Shown here: one piece after another, positions 10,851 through 21,866 of the stretch
Layout of the letters: every line of letters begins with the position of its first letter
How positions within the stretch are numbered: the stretch's first letter is position 1
Assembly: GCF_041146795.1 (NCBI RefSeq)
Contig: NC_135170.1
Span: 5,728,033-5,792,032 of the forward strand
DNA length: 64,000 bases
Origin: Maylandia zebra
Taxonomy: Eukaryota; Chordata; Actinopteri; Cichliformes; Cichlidae
Direction: 5' to 3'
Position numbers and translations under genes: made by a program
Notes under the pieces: generated by a model
Databases searched by the model: none
What the model was told of the DNA's origin: nothing
Seen by the model: only the letters and a program-made list of their open reading frames with translations

Positions 10851-11433
10851 ATATGTGTCAATGGAAAATTGTATTTAGTAGTCAGTATAATCTTTTAGTG
10901 ATATAAGTTTGCTTATGGTAGGATGCTGTTTGTAGTTATTTGTATTAGGAAATGTTTAACCATGTATACTTAGAGGCATATAATCAATTGTGTAGTGACA
11001 AGATGTGTGATCTCTAGCAGGCTGCAGGCTTGGTTCACCCCCCACATCCTGGGAGCGTGGGAGAGGTCGCACCTTGTTTTATTGTTTTAACGTAGCTATG
11101 TCTGTTTTAGTCTAAGTGCTTTAACTGCTGGACTTCCTCACCGTGCCATCTAGGGTGGGGGAGACTACCCTCTTTATGACCAAGGATGTACCTTTTGTGT
11201 TTGTATGTTATATGACCCTTTTGATCAGCAGTGACACACACACACACACACACACACCACACACACACCATACACACACACATACGCTCAAGAGTATAAA
11301 TAAAGACCAGGGCAGTTCTCTCACTGGAGTCTCTTAGTGTGGAGACTGCCCTTGCTAGCAAGAACTTCTGTGTGTTTCTCTTCTCTGAGTCTTTACTGAA
11401 GAAGTGTTTTAGAACATTTTCCCTAACAATATG
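10851..11433 (+). mobile_element. Solo LTR (573 bp) with 5-bp TSD
   Basis: The unit 10856-11428 starts TGTCAATG and ends CCCTAACA, with ATATG directly on each side (10851-10855 and 11429-11433), a 5-bp target duplication as made by LTR-element integrases. A TATA-like AGTATAAATAAAG lies at about 11293, and the GACTGCCC...GTGTTT stretch after it would be the R/U5 region. There is no coding sequence and no partner LTR nearby. It is therefore a recombination remnant of an unidentified Gypsy- or retrovirus-like element. A CA microsatellite lies inside. Confidence 0.75.
11233..11282. repeat. Interrupted (CA)n microsatellite
   Basis: CA run with CCA and CCATA interruptions, lying inside the solo LTR just upstream of its TATA-like box. 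Confidence 0.95.
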
Positions 11434-12294
11434 TGACATATTGAAATCGCGTTTGAATTTGCGCTTGTTTTTTTGCTTTCACTTTGCAATTATGTGTTAT
11501 GCAACTGTGTATAGAGAGCGACAGTACTGATTGGTGATTGATGATAATTTGCGCACCAATTCCTCTGACATCGTCTTATCAATCGTTAGCTTACTATGCA
11601 AACATGACAAGTGAAATCTCCTGCAGCAAACTTAAACATGTGAGAGGTTGATCACGCAGAGAATCGCTGAGCGTTATGTGAGTGCGTGTGTAAAAGCAGC
11701 AGGATTTATATTTTAGTTCTGCTGAGCCAAATAAGACAGGTCAGGGTGAAGAAGTGACAGCCAAAGAAAAGCTTACCACAAAACGGAAAAGTTATGACAA
11801 ATCAGACTATAAGGCAAAAAGAAAGTGCAGCTTTATGGTTTCATGGACAAAATAATTTCTGTGGCTGCAATGACGAGCTAAATAACCAGGGCTGCACATA
11901 AGTGGTCCGCAGGTGCGCATTCGCTGTCAAAACAAAAGACACGCACAAGATAAGAAGTTGCAACGCGTGTTTGCGTACATAGGATTTTCTGGAGGAGGAC
12001 AGACATTTGTTTAGAACCCTTAAAGATGTCGAAGAAGCTCCTTTAAGCAATTACTTTGGTTTTCCTCCACCTCCAAAGAAATGTCAGAAGGAGTCCGAAC
12101 CACAAAAGAAGCGCGTATTCTCGGAAAAGTATAAAAAAAAGTATATAAAATTAACCCTTATGTTTGCCTAACTACAACAATTTTGTCTATGAAAGCATTC
12201 TGTGTAGGGGTTTGGATAGTGTTCTGCTGTCTGCATCTCAGTATTATTAGTTATCACTTGCTGTTGTTTATGGTATCTAATATTTTTATTTCAG
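11434..12294 (+). other. Debris of hAT-like gene(s); possible upstream exon
   Basis: Two stretches look like the N-terminal part of hAT-derived or ZMYM-like proteins. At about 11765-11860 the frame reads KRKSYDKSDYKAKRKCSF, then WTK. After a CAGGGCTGCACATAAG sequence (a hAT-like end at about 11888), 12030-12170 reads EEAPLSNYFGFPPPPKKCQK and a basic tail. Neither is complete. The second could instead be an upstream exon of the HECT gene. I cannot decide between these. Confidence 0.3.
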
Positions 12295-15200
12295 AGCTAT
12301 GGCCCAGCAGCATGACCATTTCAACAAAGATGTTATACTACTTCCAACTCCATCATGGGGAGTAGTGTGCAAACAAGGTTCAAAATTACGGTTACACAAA
12401 CATGGGCACATCCTCAGTGCTTTTGAATTCCAGAAGACCTGGGACAACCAAACTGTCGTGAAACACCTCAAGGAAAGCTTTGGTGAACGCATTCCAGAGG
12501 ATGTCAGGTAAAATACTATTGTTTATTGTTACTGTGTGTATTCATGTAATGACTTGTACTTAAAGATAATATACCAAAGTAAAGAAGTTTAAAATATTAT
12601 TCATCATTATAAAAACATATGACTATACCAGTAGAATTTAAGTCATAAAAGCATACACACAAACAGAACAATATATAATAAAATATTTAACCAATACTTA
12701 AAATATTTAACTAATTAGCAATTGCTGTTGTCCCTATTTATTTTTTGTAGCCTCGAGTTTCTAATGGCTTGTGGCAATAAGCTGGTGTCTCCAAAGCTCC
12801 AAGTTGGTCAGGAGCTGAATGGGATGCTGATCCTAAAGGTTTTTAAAACCAAAGCCCTCTATGTAAGGCCATCAAGGACACTTTTAGTAAGTTACTAAAA
12901 GAATGAAAAGTAATCATGATTTGGGAAAAAACATGTCAACAATTGGGCTTCTAGCAAAATAGAATATATTTATTTAAAACAAGTGTTTGGGAGCAATCAA
13001 TATTGATATTTCTTATTTTAATCTTTTAAAGATAAGCTATAATTACTTGCTTTTGATATATGTTTTTGGTCTTTTTCTGTTGAAGAGTGAATCAGATGAA
13101 GACAAAGATCCTTCCCACATCAGCTCCAAATCAGCATTAAGCAGTTGTGCAACTGATAAGGACAGTGACAATGATTGTTTTGAAGTTGATAGTTCAAAAA
13201 TCCAACAAGACATGAGCAGCCAAGTCACTACAAGGTTAAGAAGTCATGTTAAAGGTGATAACCCTGGCACTAGCAGTGATGAAGAAGATGATACTGGGAC
13301 CAACTGTATTCGAAGGAGTGTTGGTAAAAGGCAACGGGCAAAGCAAGGAAGTGATGGGAACAGCATTTGTGATGAAGGCTACATGGCAAGAAGTGATGAC
13401 AAACCTAGCACAAGCAGTCACAGCAGAGATTTCAATGCAAGAAGTGAAGACATCCCTGCCATGAGCGTTAAAGATGAAGATTATTCTTCATATTTAACTC
13501 TCGTGGCATCGCTTTCTGGCGATTCTTCAGATGATGAGGATTTAAATCAAGCTATAATTGCGAGCTTGGAGAATCAGATGTGAGTAACAAACATACAGAA
13601 TTTGAGTTTGAGACATAATTTGGGCTTTCCAGCATTGTCAAATCAATATAAACCTTTAAAGCATTAACTCTCTATGATCAGTGTGACACTTATTCTCAAA
13701 TTCTGTAACATGACTACATGGCTGATATATTTTATTTTCTGTTTTATTTTCTTTTTTTAGTGCAGAAAAAGTCCCTGTTCAAGAGATACTGCTGGAACTA
13801 TCAAAATGAGCACAAAACAGCAGTGCAAATTTAATATAAATCGCTCTGCTGTGTGGGAGGGAGCCTTGCGTGGTTTTCAAAGGCTATCTTATGATCCCAA
13901 CTTGATGATCTGTGTGAAATTCTCAGATGATATGGGGAAAAATGAGGAAGGGGTTGATTTAGGTGGGCCAAGGAGGGAATTCTTGAGACTATTGATGGAC
14001 ACCATTGCCAGGTCAGCCATGTTTGAGGGGAAAGAAAACTGCAAGAACTTGGCTCTTGACAGTACTGGTAATTACCTATTTTTCTAAGATTAATAGTGGG
14101 AACTGTTTAACTGATATTTATTTTTACAGGCAACATTACTGACAATTTTGCTTTTCCTTTTATTCTGTTGCTTTGCAGCTCTCAGAGGGGACTGGTACTA
14201 CATCTCTGGGAGAGCCATTGCAGTGAGCTTGGTACATGGTGGTCCACCACCTAACTTTCTGTCACCAACAGTATTTTCCCTTCTGGTTGGAAATTCAGCA
14301 AATCCAGCCCTGGAAGACATAGCTGACCTGAAACTCTTTGAAAAAGTCCGAAAGGTCTCTATATGTTTATTTTATAAATCTTATAGTGAATTGAAAATAG
14401 TTTGTGTTCCAGTTTTCTTTTGCAGGGAATGTTTATCCGGATCAGTCTGGCCATTGCTGAATGCCAAGTTTTTATATTTTGCTGCTATATTAAACTAAGA
14501 TTCAGTAGATAAGGGTAGACGAAAGAGTATATTTTCTCATTTTTTAAGCACATTGTAAACATATTAAAAAAATATGTGTAGTCATTTGACTTCCAATGTA
14601 CGCGCGGGCATATTGTGATTGTGTAGACCACTGGTGGCTGGGTTCCTTCTAATAGGTTATAAGACTACTGAGTAACTTCCATAACAAGCCCTTCCTCTGC
14701 TCTTTGTGATGCTAGATATCTCAAAGTACAACCCTTGAGGACCTTGAAAAGTCAAAAGAACCTCTGCTTGATTACTTGGCCAATGCAGGATGCCTGAGGC
14801 CTATGCGTTCACTAAGAGACAGGGATCTGCTGGTACATGATATTGTCATGTTTCAGGTCATACACAGGGTTCAAGGTCCATTTCAAAGGTATTTTGGTAT
14901 TCTGTGTTTTTCAGATTAATTAAAATGGTGATAAAAATCTTACCCATTAATCAAAACGGCCAGTTAATAACCTAGTATAACTGATTGTGCCAAATTGATA
15001 ATATACAATTAACTTAGAAGCATGAAATTGCAGAATTATTGAATAAAATTTCTTTGTGCTGTTTATCCAGATTTTGTGAAGGTCTGAAAACTCTTGGGGT
15101 TCTCGAGAAAATGAGGAGGCATCCAGACAGTTTTCGCCCTCTGTTCTGCTATGAGCCACATATGCTGACTGCTGACCAGGTGGATGATCTTTTCAACATT

Positions 15201-15835
15201 CATCTATCTCCAGAAGGAAGCAACAGAAGAGCTGCTGAGGAGATGGTTGTTACCTTCTGGAGAGACTATCTCCAAGATGCAGAAGGTAATTGTCACTTTA
15301 GTGCACAATAAATAGATATAACGATTTATAGGTTAGCATTTCTGAAATCTTTATTTTAAATAGCATACTCAATAACAATAACACCACATTACCCTCTTGG
15401 TTGTAGTAACATTTTTACATAGTTCTTTGAGACTATTGAAAGATGAAAAGCATGCTCTATAGTCATTGCAATAACAGTCATTAAGATTCTTGCTTTAGAT
15501 TTGTACTCACTGACAATTTATGTTGGCCAAATGAAATAACCTTTTAACACTTTTTTCCTTCTCTGTTTTATGCAGAAGAAGAATGACCTTCCAAATTACA
15601 GAAGATATTGGCCTTTGCAACTGGAGCAACTGCGGTGCCACCTATTGGCTTTTCCCCAGCACCCTCGATTGAGTTCATTCATAGAGGAGACGATGACTTC
15701 TCTTCTACACCAATTTTCCCTCTTGCCAACACGTGTGTTAACTGCATTAGGCTGCCACTGCATGTTTCATACCAGCTGTTCAAGGAGAAGTTTGATTTTG
15801 CATTAGGTAACACTTACGGCTTTGGCAGGGTATGA
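12295..15835 (+). pseudogene. HECT-type E3 ubiquitin ligase (G2E3-like), multi-exon, disrupted
   Basis: Ubiquitin-protein ligase whose HECT domain accepts ubiquitin on a Cys before passing it to a target. Visible exons with GT/AG borders: 12295-12507, 12751-12886, 13086-13579, 13761-14067, 14179-14354, 14716-14888, 15071-15285, 15576-15835. Exons 1-2 encode a conserved N-terminal module (PTPSWGVVC, FLMACGNKLV, KALYVRPS). Exon 3 is Ser/Asp-rich and probably disordered. The later exons form a HECT domain: NRSAVWEGALRGF, DLGGPRREF, RGDWYYISGRA, then the C-lobe ILAFATGA and PLANTCVNCIRLP with the catalytic Cys, ending GFGRV. It resembles the many 'G2/M-phase-specific E3 ligase-like' copies in fish. 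It is broken by a frameshift near 13800-13806 (A-run) and by an in-frame TGA at 15584-15586, just upstream of the catalytic Cys. An upstream first exon may be missing. It faces the integrase gene, 468 bp away. Confidence 0.8.
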
Positions 15836-16303
15836 ACACATTATGCTGGAGGAGTTTGCGTGTTTCTCTTTTGTATTGGTCTCTCTATTGATTCAAAGTG
15901 AGTATTGAGTATTAACTTGTTAAGGTTTTAATATTTCCAAATTTACCTGCCTCAGTCAAATTGATGTTTTAAGACATCAATTTGACAAGAAGTGATTGTT
16001 CTTCAGGATTCATACAGGTAGATACCAATTGTTTAACAGCTCGTCAGAAGTTAATTTAGATTGTTGAGTTTGAATATAAAAAATTTGTGTCACTTTACTC
16101 ATTTCATGTGTATGTCCATCGGTTTTTGATTTGGTTGTCTTTGTGTCTGTTTATTCTTCTGCCTGTGTCAGTTTCTGTTTGACAACAGAGCTGTCATTTT
16201 ATCATTTTAAAGAAACTGGTTTCAATATGTTAGTTTCGATCACATATGTTTTCTGAAATGTTTTTTTATATATCTTTTTTTTATTTTTTGCAAAATATTT
16301 TAT
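15836..16303. other. Spacer between convergent HECT and integrase genes
   Basis: AT-rich, with no frames of note. It holds the 3' ends of two converging genes and so probably both 3' UTRs. An inverted pair around 15959-15990 (TCAAATTGATGTTTTAAGACATCAATTTGA) forms a perfect stem-loop between the two genes. Confidence 0.5.
15958..15987. repeat. Perfect inverted repeat between the two converging genes
   Basis: TCAAATTGATGTTTT is followed at once by its mirror AAGACATCAATTTGA. TCAAATTGATGT pairs with ACATCAATTTGA (12 bp) around a 6-nt loop. As RNA it could fold on either strand near both gene ends, but a function as a terminator or processing signal is only a guess. Confidence 0.7.
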
Positions 16304-16973
16304 TTAATGTAGAAGGTGTAAAAGTGAAGAAAACACATCTATTCCATGATTTCCATCATTTTCTAATGGATTCACTTGTTGAATTATGTTCATTGCAGTC
16401 TCATTTATGTTGATGTCAATATCTGGAATAATGACATTATTGTTTGTTTGAAGTTCTGGTAATGGCCCTTCTTCATCAACGCCATAATAATTATCAACAT
16501 GAAAAATGTCATTTATAAACGACAGGATTCCCACATTGTTTGTGACACCTGTATGCCACAGCTGAAGAGGGGTCTGTCCTCCTTGTGTAGAGAGACCATG
16601 GTTGTTCCACTGATTGACAAATTCTGTTAATGCTCTTTCAATCCTTGGCAAATAAACATAATGCAGACAAAAAAGATGTAGCTCATTCAGTGAATCCAAC
16701 ATACCCTGTTCTTCCATAAAGTTAAAGATATTTATAAAGTGTCTTGATACAACTCTGTTGAGTTCTGCCCACAGTCTTTCAATTCTTTGGTTATGTACTG
16801 AAACACCTGTAATAACACTGCCTACTCCTCTTCTCTGTAACATAAAACGAGCAACCTGTATATTTTCCATACCATGATCACACCTGACCCTTAAGGGCAA
16901 ACCAAAGTTTTGTATTCCTTCCAAAAATAATGACAAGACACTTGAGGCTCTGTTATTGGATAAGCAACGTAAA

Positions 16974-18330
16974 TACACTGAACAAAAATATAAACGCAAC
17001 ACTTTTGTTTTTGCTCCCATTCCCCATGGGATGGACGTAGAGACCTAAAATTCATTCCAGATACACAATATAACCATCCCTCCCAAACAGTGGTCACAAA
17101 TCAGTCCAAATGTGTGGTAGTGGGCACATCTGCTATATTGAGATAATCCATCCCACCTCACAGGTGTGCCACATCAGGATGCTGATCTGACATCATGAGT
17201 AGTGCACAAGTGTACCTCAGACTGCCCACAACAAAAGGCCACCCTGGAATGTGCAGTTTTGTCTCACAGCAAAATGCCACAGATGCCACAAGCAATGAGG
17301 GAGCGTGCAATTGGCATGCTGACAGCAGGAATGTCAACCAGATCTGTCGCCCGTGCATTGAATGTTCATTTCTCAACCATGAGCCGTCTCCACAGGCGTT
17401 TCAGAGAATATGGCAGCACATCCAACCGGCCTCACAACCGCAGACCTCGTGTAACCACACCAGCCCAGGACCTCCACATCCAGCAGGTTCACCTCCAAGA
17501 TCGTCTGAGACCAGCCACCCAGACAGCTGCTGGAACAATTGGTTTGCACAACCAAACAATTTCTGCACAAACTGTCAGAAACCGTCTCAGGGACGCTCAA
17601 CTGCATGCCCGTCATCCTCATTGGGGTCTTGACCTGACTCCAGCTCGTCGCCGTAACAGACTTGTGTGGGCAAATGCTCACATTCGATGGCGTCTGGCAC
17701 GTTGGGGAGGTGTGCGCTTCACGGATGAATCATGGTTCACATTGTTCAGGGCAGATGGCAGCTGAGAATGTCCCAGTTCTTGCATGGCCAGCATACTCAC
17801 CGGACATGTCACCCATTGAGCATGTTCGGGATGTGCTTGACCGGCGTATACGACAGCGTGTGCCAGTTCCCACGAATATCCAACAACCTCGCACAGCCAT
17901 TGAAGTGGAGTGGACCAACATTCCACAGGCCACAATTGACAATCTGATAGACTCCATGCGACGATGTGTTGCACTGCATGAGGCAAATGGTGGTCACACC
18001 AGATACTGACCGGTTCTGGGTCCCCAGACCCCCAATAGCGCAAAAAACTGCACATTCCAGGGTGGCCTTTTGTTGTGGGCAGTCTGAGGTACACCTGTGC
18101 ACTACTCATGATGTCAGATCAGCATCCTGATGTGGCACACCTGTGAGGTGGGATGGATTATCTCAATATAGCAGATGTGCCCACTACCACACATTTGGAC
18201 TGATTTGTGACCACTGTTTGGGAGGGATGGTTATATTGTGTATCTGGAATGAATTTTAGGTCTCTACATCCATCCCATGGAGAATGGGAGCAAAAACAAT
18301 AGTGTTGCGTTTATATTTTTGTTCAGTGTA
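16974..18330 (+). mobile_element. Tc1-like transposon with long terminal inverted repeats, internally deleted
   Basis: The element 16976-18328 (1353 bp) begins CACTGAACAAAAATATAAAC and ends with the mirror sequence, flanked by TA on both sides (16974-16975, 18329-18330), the Tc1/mariner target. The inverted repeats extend for roughly 285 bp on each side with few differences, ending near 17262 and 18045. The insertion splits the integrase exon on the other strand. Its own transposase has lost its middle, so this copy depends on another source of transposase. Confidence 0.93.
17274..18009 (+). pseudogene. Tc1-type transposase, central part deleted
   Basis: The N-terminal paired-like helix-turn-helix region (AMRERAIGMLTAGMSTRSVA, FSTMSRLHRRFREYG) runs to FTDESWFTLFRADG, which holds the first catalytic Asp, and then stops at 17763-17765. 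A different frame resumes directly with AENVPVLAWPAYSPDMSPIE, containing the catalytic Glu region, and continues to GGHTRY at 18009. The segment that should carry the second catalytic Asp (HDN-type motif) is absent. This is a deletion with frame change, so no active enzyme is made. The Met at 17274 was chosen because it precedes the DNA-binding domain; upstream frame lies in the inverted repeat. Confidence 0.88.
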
Positions 18331-18544
18331 TATGATAGTTCGGCTGAAGCCATCAACACAGCCATGCAGGACCAAGCGCCATCTAATCAACTTGTGGTTG
18401 CCGTCAAAATGCCTGTTGAGAGATCAGAAAGCATTACTACAGTTCCACATGTTTGTTCATATTATTTAGTAGTGAATTCCTGACCCTGTACTTAAACAAA
18501 AACTAGAGGTTTCATTTTGTACATTTACTTCAACAACAGCACAC

Positions 18545-18623
<79 letters not shown>
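18545..18623. repeat. (CT)n(CA)n microsatellite
   Basis: CT run followed by about 30 CA units. It lies in the intron of the integrase gene. Confidence 0.97.
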
Positions 18624-18627
<4 letters not shown>

Positions 18628-19756
18628 TTACACGTGCACACACATACACACAGTGGCATAAAATGTCTTTTTCCACACTACGTTTACCTGGCACAATTGA
18701 TGTTAGAGATTAAAATTGTGATGTAAAATAAAGGATTAAACAACTCAACAGTATATACATTAGACAACATCTAAATTGATGTACTATGAATCCCCCAAAT
18801 ATTTAACATACTTATATCAATTTCAGTTTTTTTGGTTATTGTTATTTTTTTTATTATTATTATCTTATGCTGATCATATAGATTAACTTCAGTAATGTTT
18901 TGAATGAAGGATCATTAATTTTGATGTATTGTGTTAATACTTTTAAACACAAGGCCTGACCATTTGTTTCAAACCAGTGAACTTACCATAAGTGGTTGGG
19001 GGCCTGAACACTATAGATCCTTCGCCTTATCGCATAACGACGTCTAAATCCACGTCCAATAGGATCCACTTCCTGTAGACTTTGTCTGACCCTCCAACGT
19101 TGAACTCTTAAGCCACGAGATCTCAGACTTCCAAGAATGTATACTTCCCCTGCATTTGGAGTGTTCTGTAGGATATCCGTCACAAGGCCATTCAGTTCTT
19201 GATTTGAAATATCCACATAGCTTAATGGCTCAACTCCCAAAGTTTGTCTGTGTCTGTACAGGGTTCTTCGACTTATTCCAAAGCATGATGCAATTCTCTG
19301 CCATGTCATACCAATGGAAACAAAGTGAGAAATCTGTTCAGCAGATATAGTGTATCGTGGCCGACCTGGATGACCACTCAAGGTGGTTGGGGGTAACAAT
19401 CTGTGGGTCACATAAGCAGATCTCTGTCTAGCATCATATTCATGTAGCAAGCTGCAAAAGCATCTATACAAGGATTGTAGTAGGTTGGTGGCAACCCTAT
19501 TAATGGGATCATATCGAGATACAGCAGCAAGAAATTCTGATAGAGTTCGTGTATGATCATCTAGCTCTCTATAAAGCCGCTCTTGTCTGATATTGTCCGA
19601 ATTTTCATTTTGGAGCGCCCCAATACATTGCAGAGCACAAGTAAAAAATCTTTCAACATCTTCTTCATTGGTTCTCACCTCAAAAAACAAAGAAAGTATG
19701 TAAAAAATGACAAGGATCTGATGTAATTTCATTGTAGATGAGGTACTGTCAGACAC

Positions 19757-20005
19757 AGTCTTTCCAGATTATACGGGCAGCTAGCATAGCATAGCATGCC
19801 CCGACTTGTTGCAATAGGCTGCTACCCTACAACAATGTTTGGATAGTCACTGATGAAGGCAAAAGATTTTTCAATTATACCTCTAACAGACTGTTGTAGA
19901 CGTCACCGCGGTGTTAGCTGTGCATTAATGTGTTATTTGTTTTTCCTCACCTTCCTGTGCAGCTGAAATACCTTCCTGTTCAATTGAAATCCTCTTGGTT
20001 TTCAT
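19757..20005. other. Region upstream of the integrase gene
   Basis: This holds the presumed promoter or 5' UTR of the minus-strand integrase gene and possibly the end of the element carrying it. No clear terminal inverted repeat matching the 11.4-12.3 kb side was found. A short GCATAGCATAGCATGC repeat is at about 19785-19800. Confidence 0.35.
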
Positions 20006-21600
20006 TAGTGTGTGTGAGAGCGTTTCAGTAGTGTGTGGGAGAGCATTTCAGTAGTGTGTGTGAGAGGTAAAATTTCAGTAGTGTGCGTGAGAGCATTTCA
20101 GTAGTGTGCGTGAAAGCATTTCAGTAGTGTGTGTGAGAGCGTTTCAGTAGTGTGTGTGAGAGCGTTTCAGTAGTGTGTGTGAGAGCATTTCAGTAGTGTG
20201 TGTGAGAGCGTTTCAGTAGTGTGTGTGAGAGGTAAAATTTCAGTTGTGTGTGTGAGAGCGTTTCAGTAGTGTGTGTGAGAGCATTTCAGTAGTGTGTGTG
20301 AGAGCGTTTCAGTAGTGTGTGTGAGAGCATTTCAGTAGTGTGTGTGAGAGCGTTTCAGTAGTGTGTGTGAGAGCATTTCAGTAGTGTGTGTGAGAGCATT
20401 TCAGTAGTGTGTGTGAGAGCGTTTCAGTAGTGTGTGTGAGAGGTAAAATTTCAGTTGTGTGTGTGAGAGCGTTTCAGTAGTGTGTGTGAGAGCATTTCAG
20501 TAGTGTGTGTGAGAGCGTTTCAGTAGTGTGTGTGAGAGCATTTCAGTAGTGTGTGTGAGAGCGTTTCAGTAGTGTGTGTGAGAGCATTTCAGTTGTGTGT
20601 GTGAGAGCGTTTCAGTAGTGTGTGTGAGAGCGTTTCAGTAGTGTGTGTGAGAGGTAAAATTTCACTAGTGTGTGTGAGAGCGTTTCAGTAGTGTGTGTGA
20701 GAGGTAAAATTTCACTAGTGTGTGTGAGAGCGTTTCAGTAGTGTGTGTGAGAGCGTTTCAGTAGTGTGTGTGAGAGCGTTTCAGTAGTGTGTGTGAGAGG
20801 TAAAATTTCAGTAGTGTGTGTGAGAGTGTTTCAGTAGTGTGTGTGAGAGCTAAAATTTCACTAGTGTGTGTGAGAGCGTTTCAGTAGTGTGTGTGAGAGG
20901 TAAAATTTCAGTAGTGTGTGTGAGAGCGTTTCAGTAGTGTGTGTGAAAGGTAAAATTTCAGTAGTGTGTGTGAGAGCGTTTCAGTAGTGTGTGTGAGAGT
21001 GTTTCAGTAGTGTGTGTGAGAGCATTTCAGTAGTGTGTGTGAGAGCGTTTCAGTAGTGTGTGTGAGAGCGTTTCAGTAGTGTGTGAGAGCGTTTCAGTAG
21101 TGTGTGTGAGAGCATTTCAGTAGTGTGTGTGAGAGCATTTCAGTAGTGTGTGTGAGAGCGTTTCAGTAGTGTGTGTGAGAGCGTTTCAGTAGTGTGTGAG
21201 AGCGTTTCAGTAGTGTGTGTGAGAGCGTTTCAGTAGTGTGTGTGAGAGCATTTCAGTAGTGTGTGTGAGAGCGTTTCAGTAGTGTGTGTGAGAGCGTTTC
21301 AGTAGTGTGTGTGAGAGCGTTTCAGTAGTGTGTGTGAGAGCATTTCAGTAGTGTGTGTGAGAGGTAAAATTTCAGTAGTGTGTTTGAGAGCATTTCAGTA
21401 GTGTGTGTGAGAGGTAAAATTTCAGTAGTGTGTTTGAGAGCGTTTCAGTAGTGTGTGTGAGAGGTAAAATTTCAGTTGTGTGTGTGAGAGCGTTTCAGTA
21501 GTGTGTGTGAGAGGTAAAATTTCAGTTGTGTGTGTGAGAGCGTTTCAGTAGTGTGTGTGAGAGGTAAAATTTCAGTTGTGTGTGTGAGAGCGTTTCAGTA
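20006..21600. repeat. Minisatellite, 23-bp and 27-bp variants, roughly 65-70 copies
   Basis: Unit: GAGAGCGTTTCAG + TAGTGTGTGT (23 bp). The main variants are GAGAGCATTTCAG (one-base change) and GAGAGGTAAAATTTCAG (a 27-bp unit), with GTTGTG or CTAGTG in place of GTAGTG in some copies. The variants recur in blocks, suggesting higher-order duplication. The array ends sharply at 21600 with ATAATGTCCC. There are no unique spacers and no coding frame. It lies just upstream of the integrase gene and 270 bp from the Gypsy element. Confidence 0.97.
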
Positions 21601-21866
21601 ATAATGTCCCTTACGGCACCTCATACTCACGCACACACACACACACGCACGCCTGTGGCCATCTCCCTTTACAACTCCTCCATCTAACACACTGTAAACA
21701 CTGCAATAGGTAGACCCTTTTTACACACGCTCTTTTCCACTCTGCAATATTCTTGTCAATTTTCTTGATATGTATTTATAATCACCTCTGTTAATCCTCT
21801 GTTAAAAAGGTGCTTGTCTGAATGGCTCAATCCGGTCGTTAAATCTGACATCTCTAGCCGTGTCTG

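Larger units (their letters stand above)
16304..19756 (-). pseudogene. Intron-containing DDE (rve-type) integrase/transposase gene, interrupted by Tc1
   Basis: A DNA-cutting and joining enzyme with a retroviral-integrase-like fold. Exon 1 (about 19756-18987) ends in a GTAAGT donor and encodes an N-terminal helical region, then a helix-turn-helix (GRPRYTISAEQI, GMTWQRIASCFGISRRTLYR). The next exon starts at 18412 after a CAACAG acceptor and reads [11 protein letters not shown] (first catalytic Asp), [19 protein letters not shown] (second Asp) and SVHNQRIERLWAELN (catalytic Glu), with a C-terminal region to 16304. The splice keeps the frame. A Tc1 element (16976-18328) sits in this exon, so the gene is dead although its other codons are intact. 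It resembles the integrase-like proteins of fish DNA transposons (IS3EU or Ginger-like; family not proven). It has no RT or gag neighbour, which argues against an LTR element. The N-terminal Met-to-FEVRT part may be intron rather than protein. Confidence 0.75.

Noticed and set aside
13761..13830. Alternative splicing to avoid the frameshift near 13800
   Set aside because: No AG acceptor that restores the frame while keeping the conserved codons was seen; a frameshift in the A-run is simpler.
18517..18726. Histidine/threonine-repeat protein
   Set aside because: The frame is produced by reading through the CA microsatellite.
16304..19756. Integrase as part of an LTR retrotransposon
   Set aside because: No RT, gag or LTR is associated, the gene has a true intron, and the helix-turn-helix region is transposase-like.
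20006..21600. CRISPR-like array of short repeats
   Set aside because: Units follow each other without unique spacers and vary among themselves; this is a eukaryotic minisatellite.
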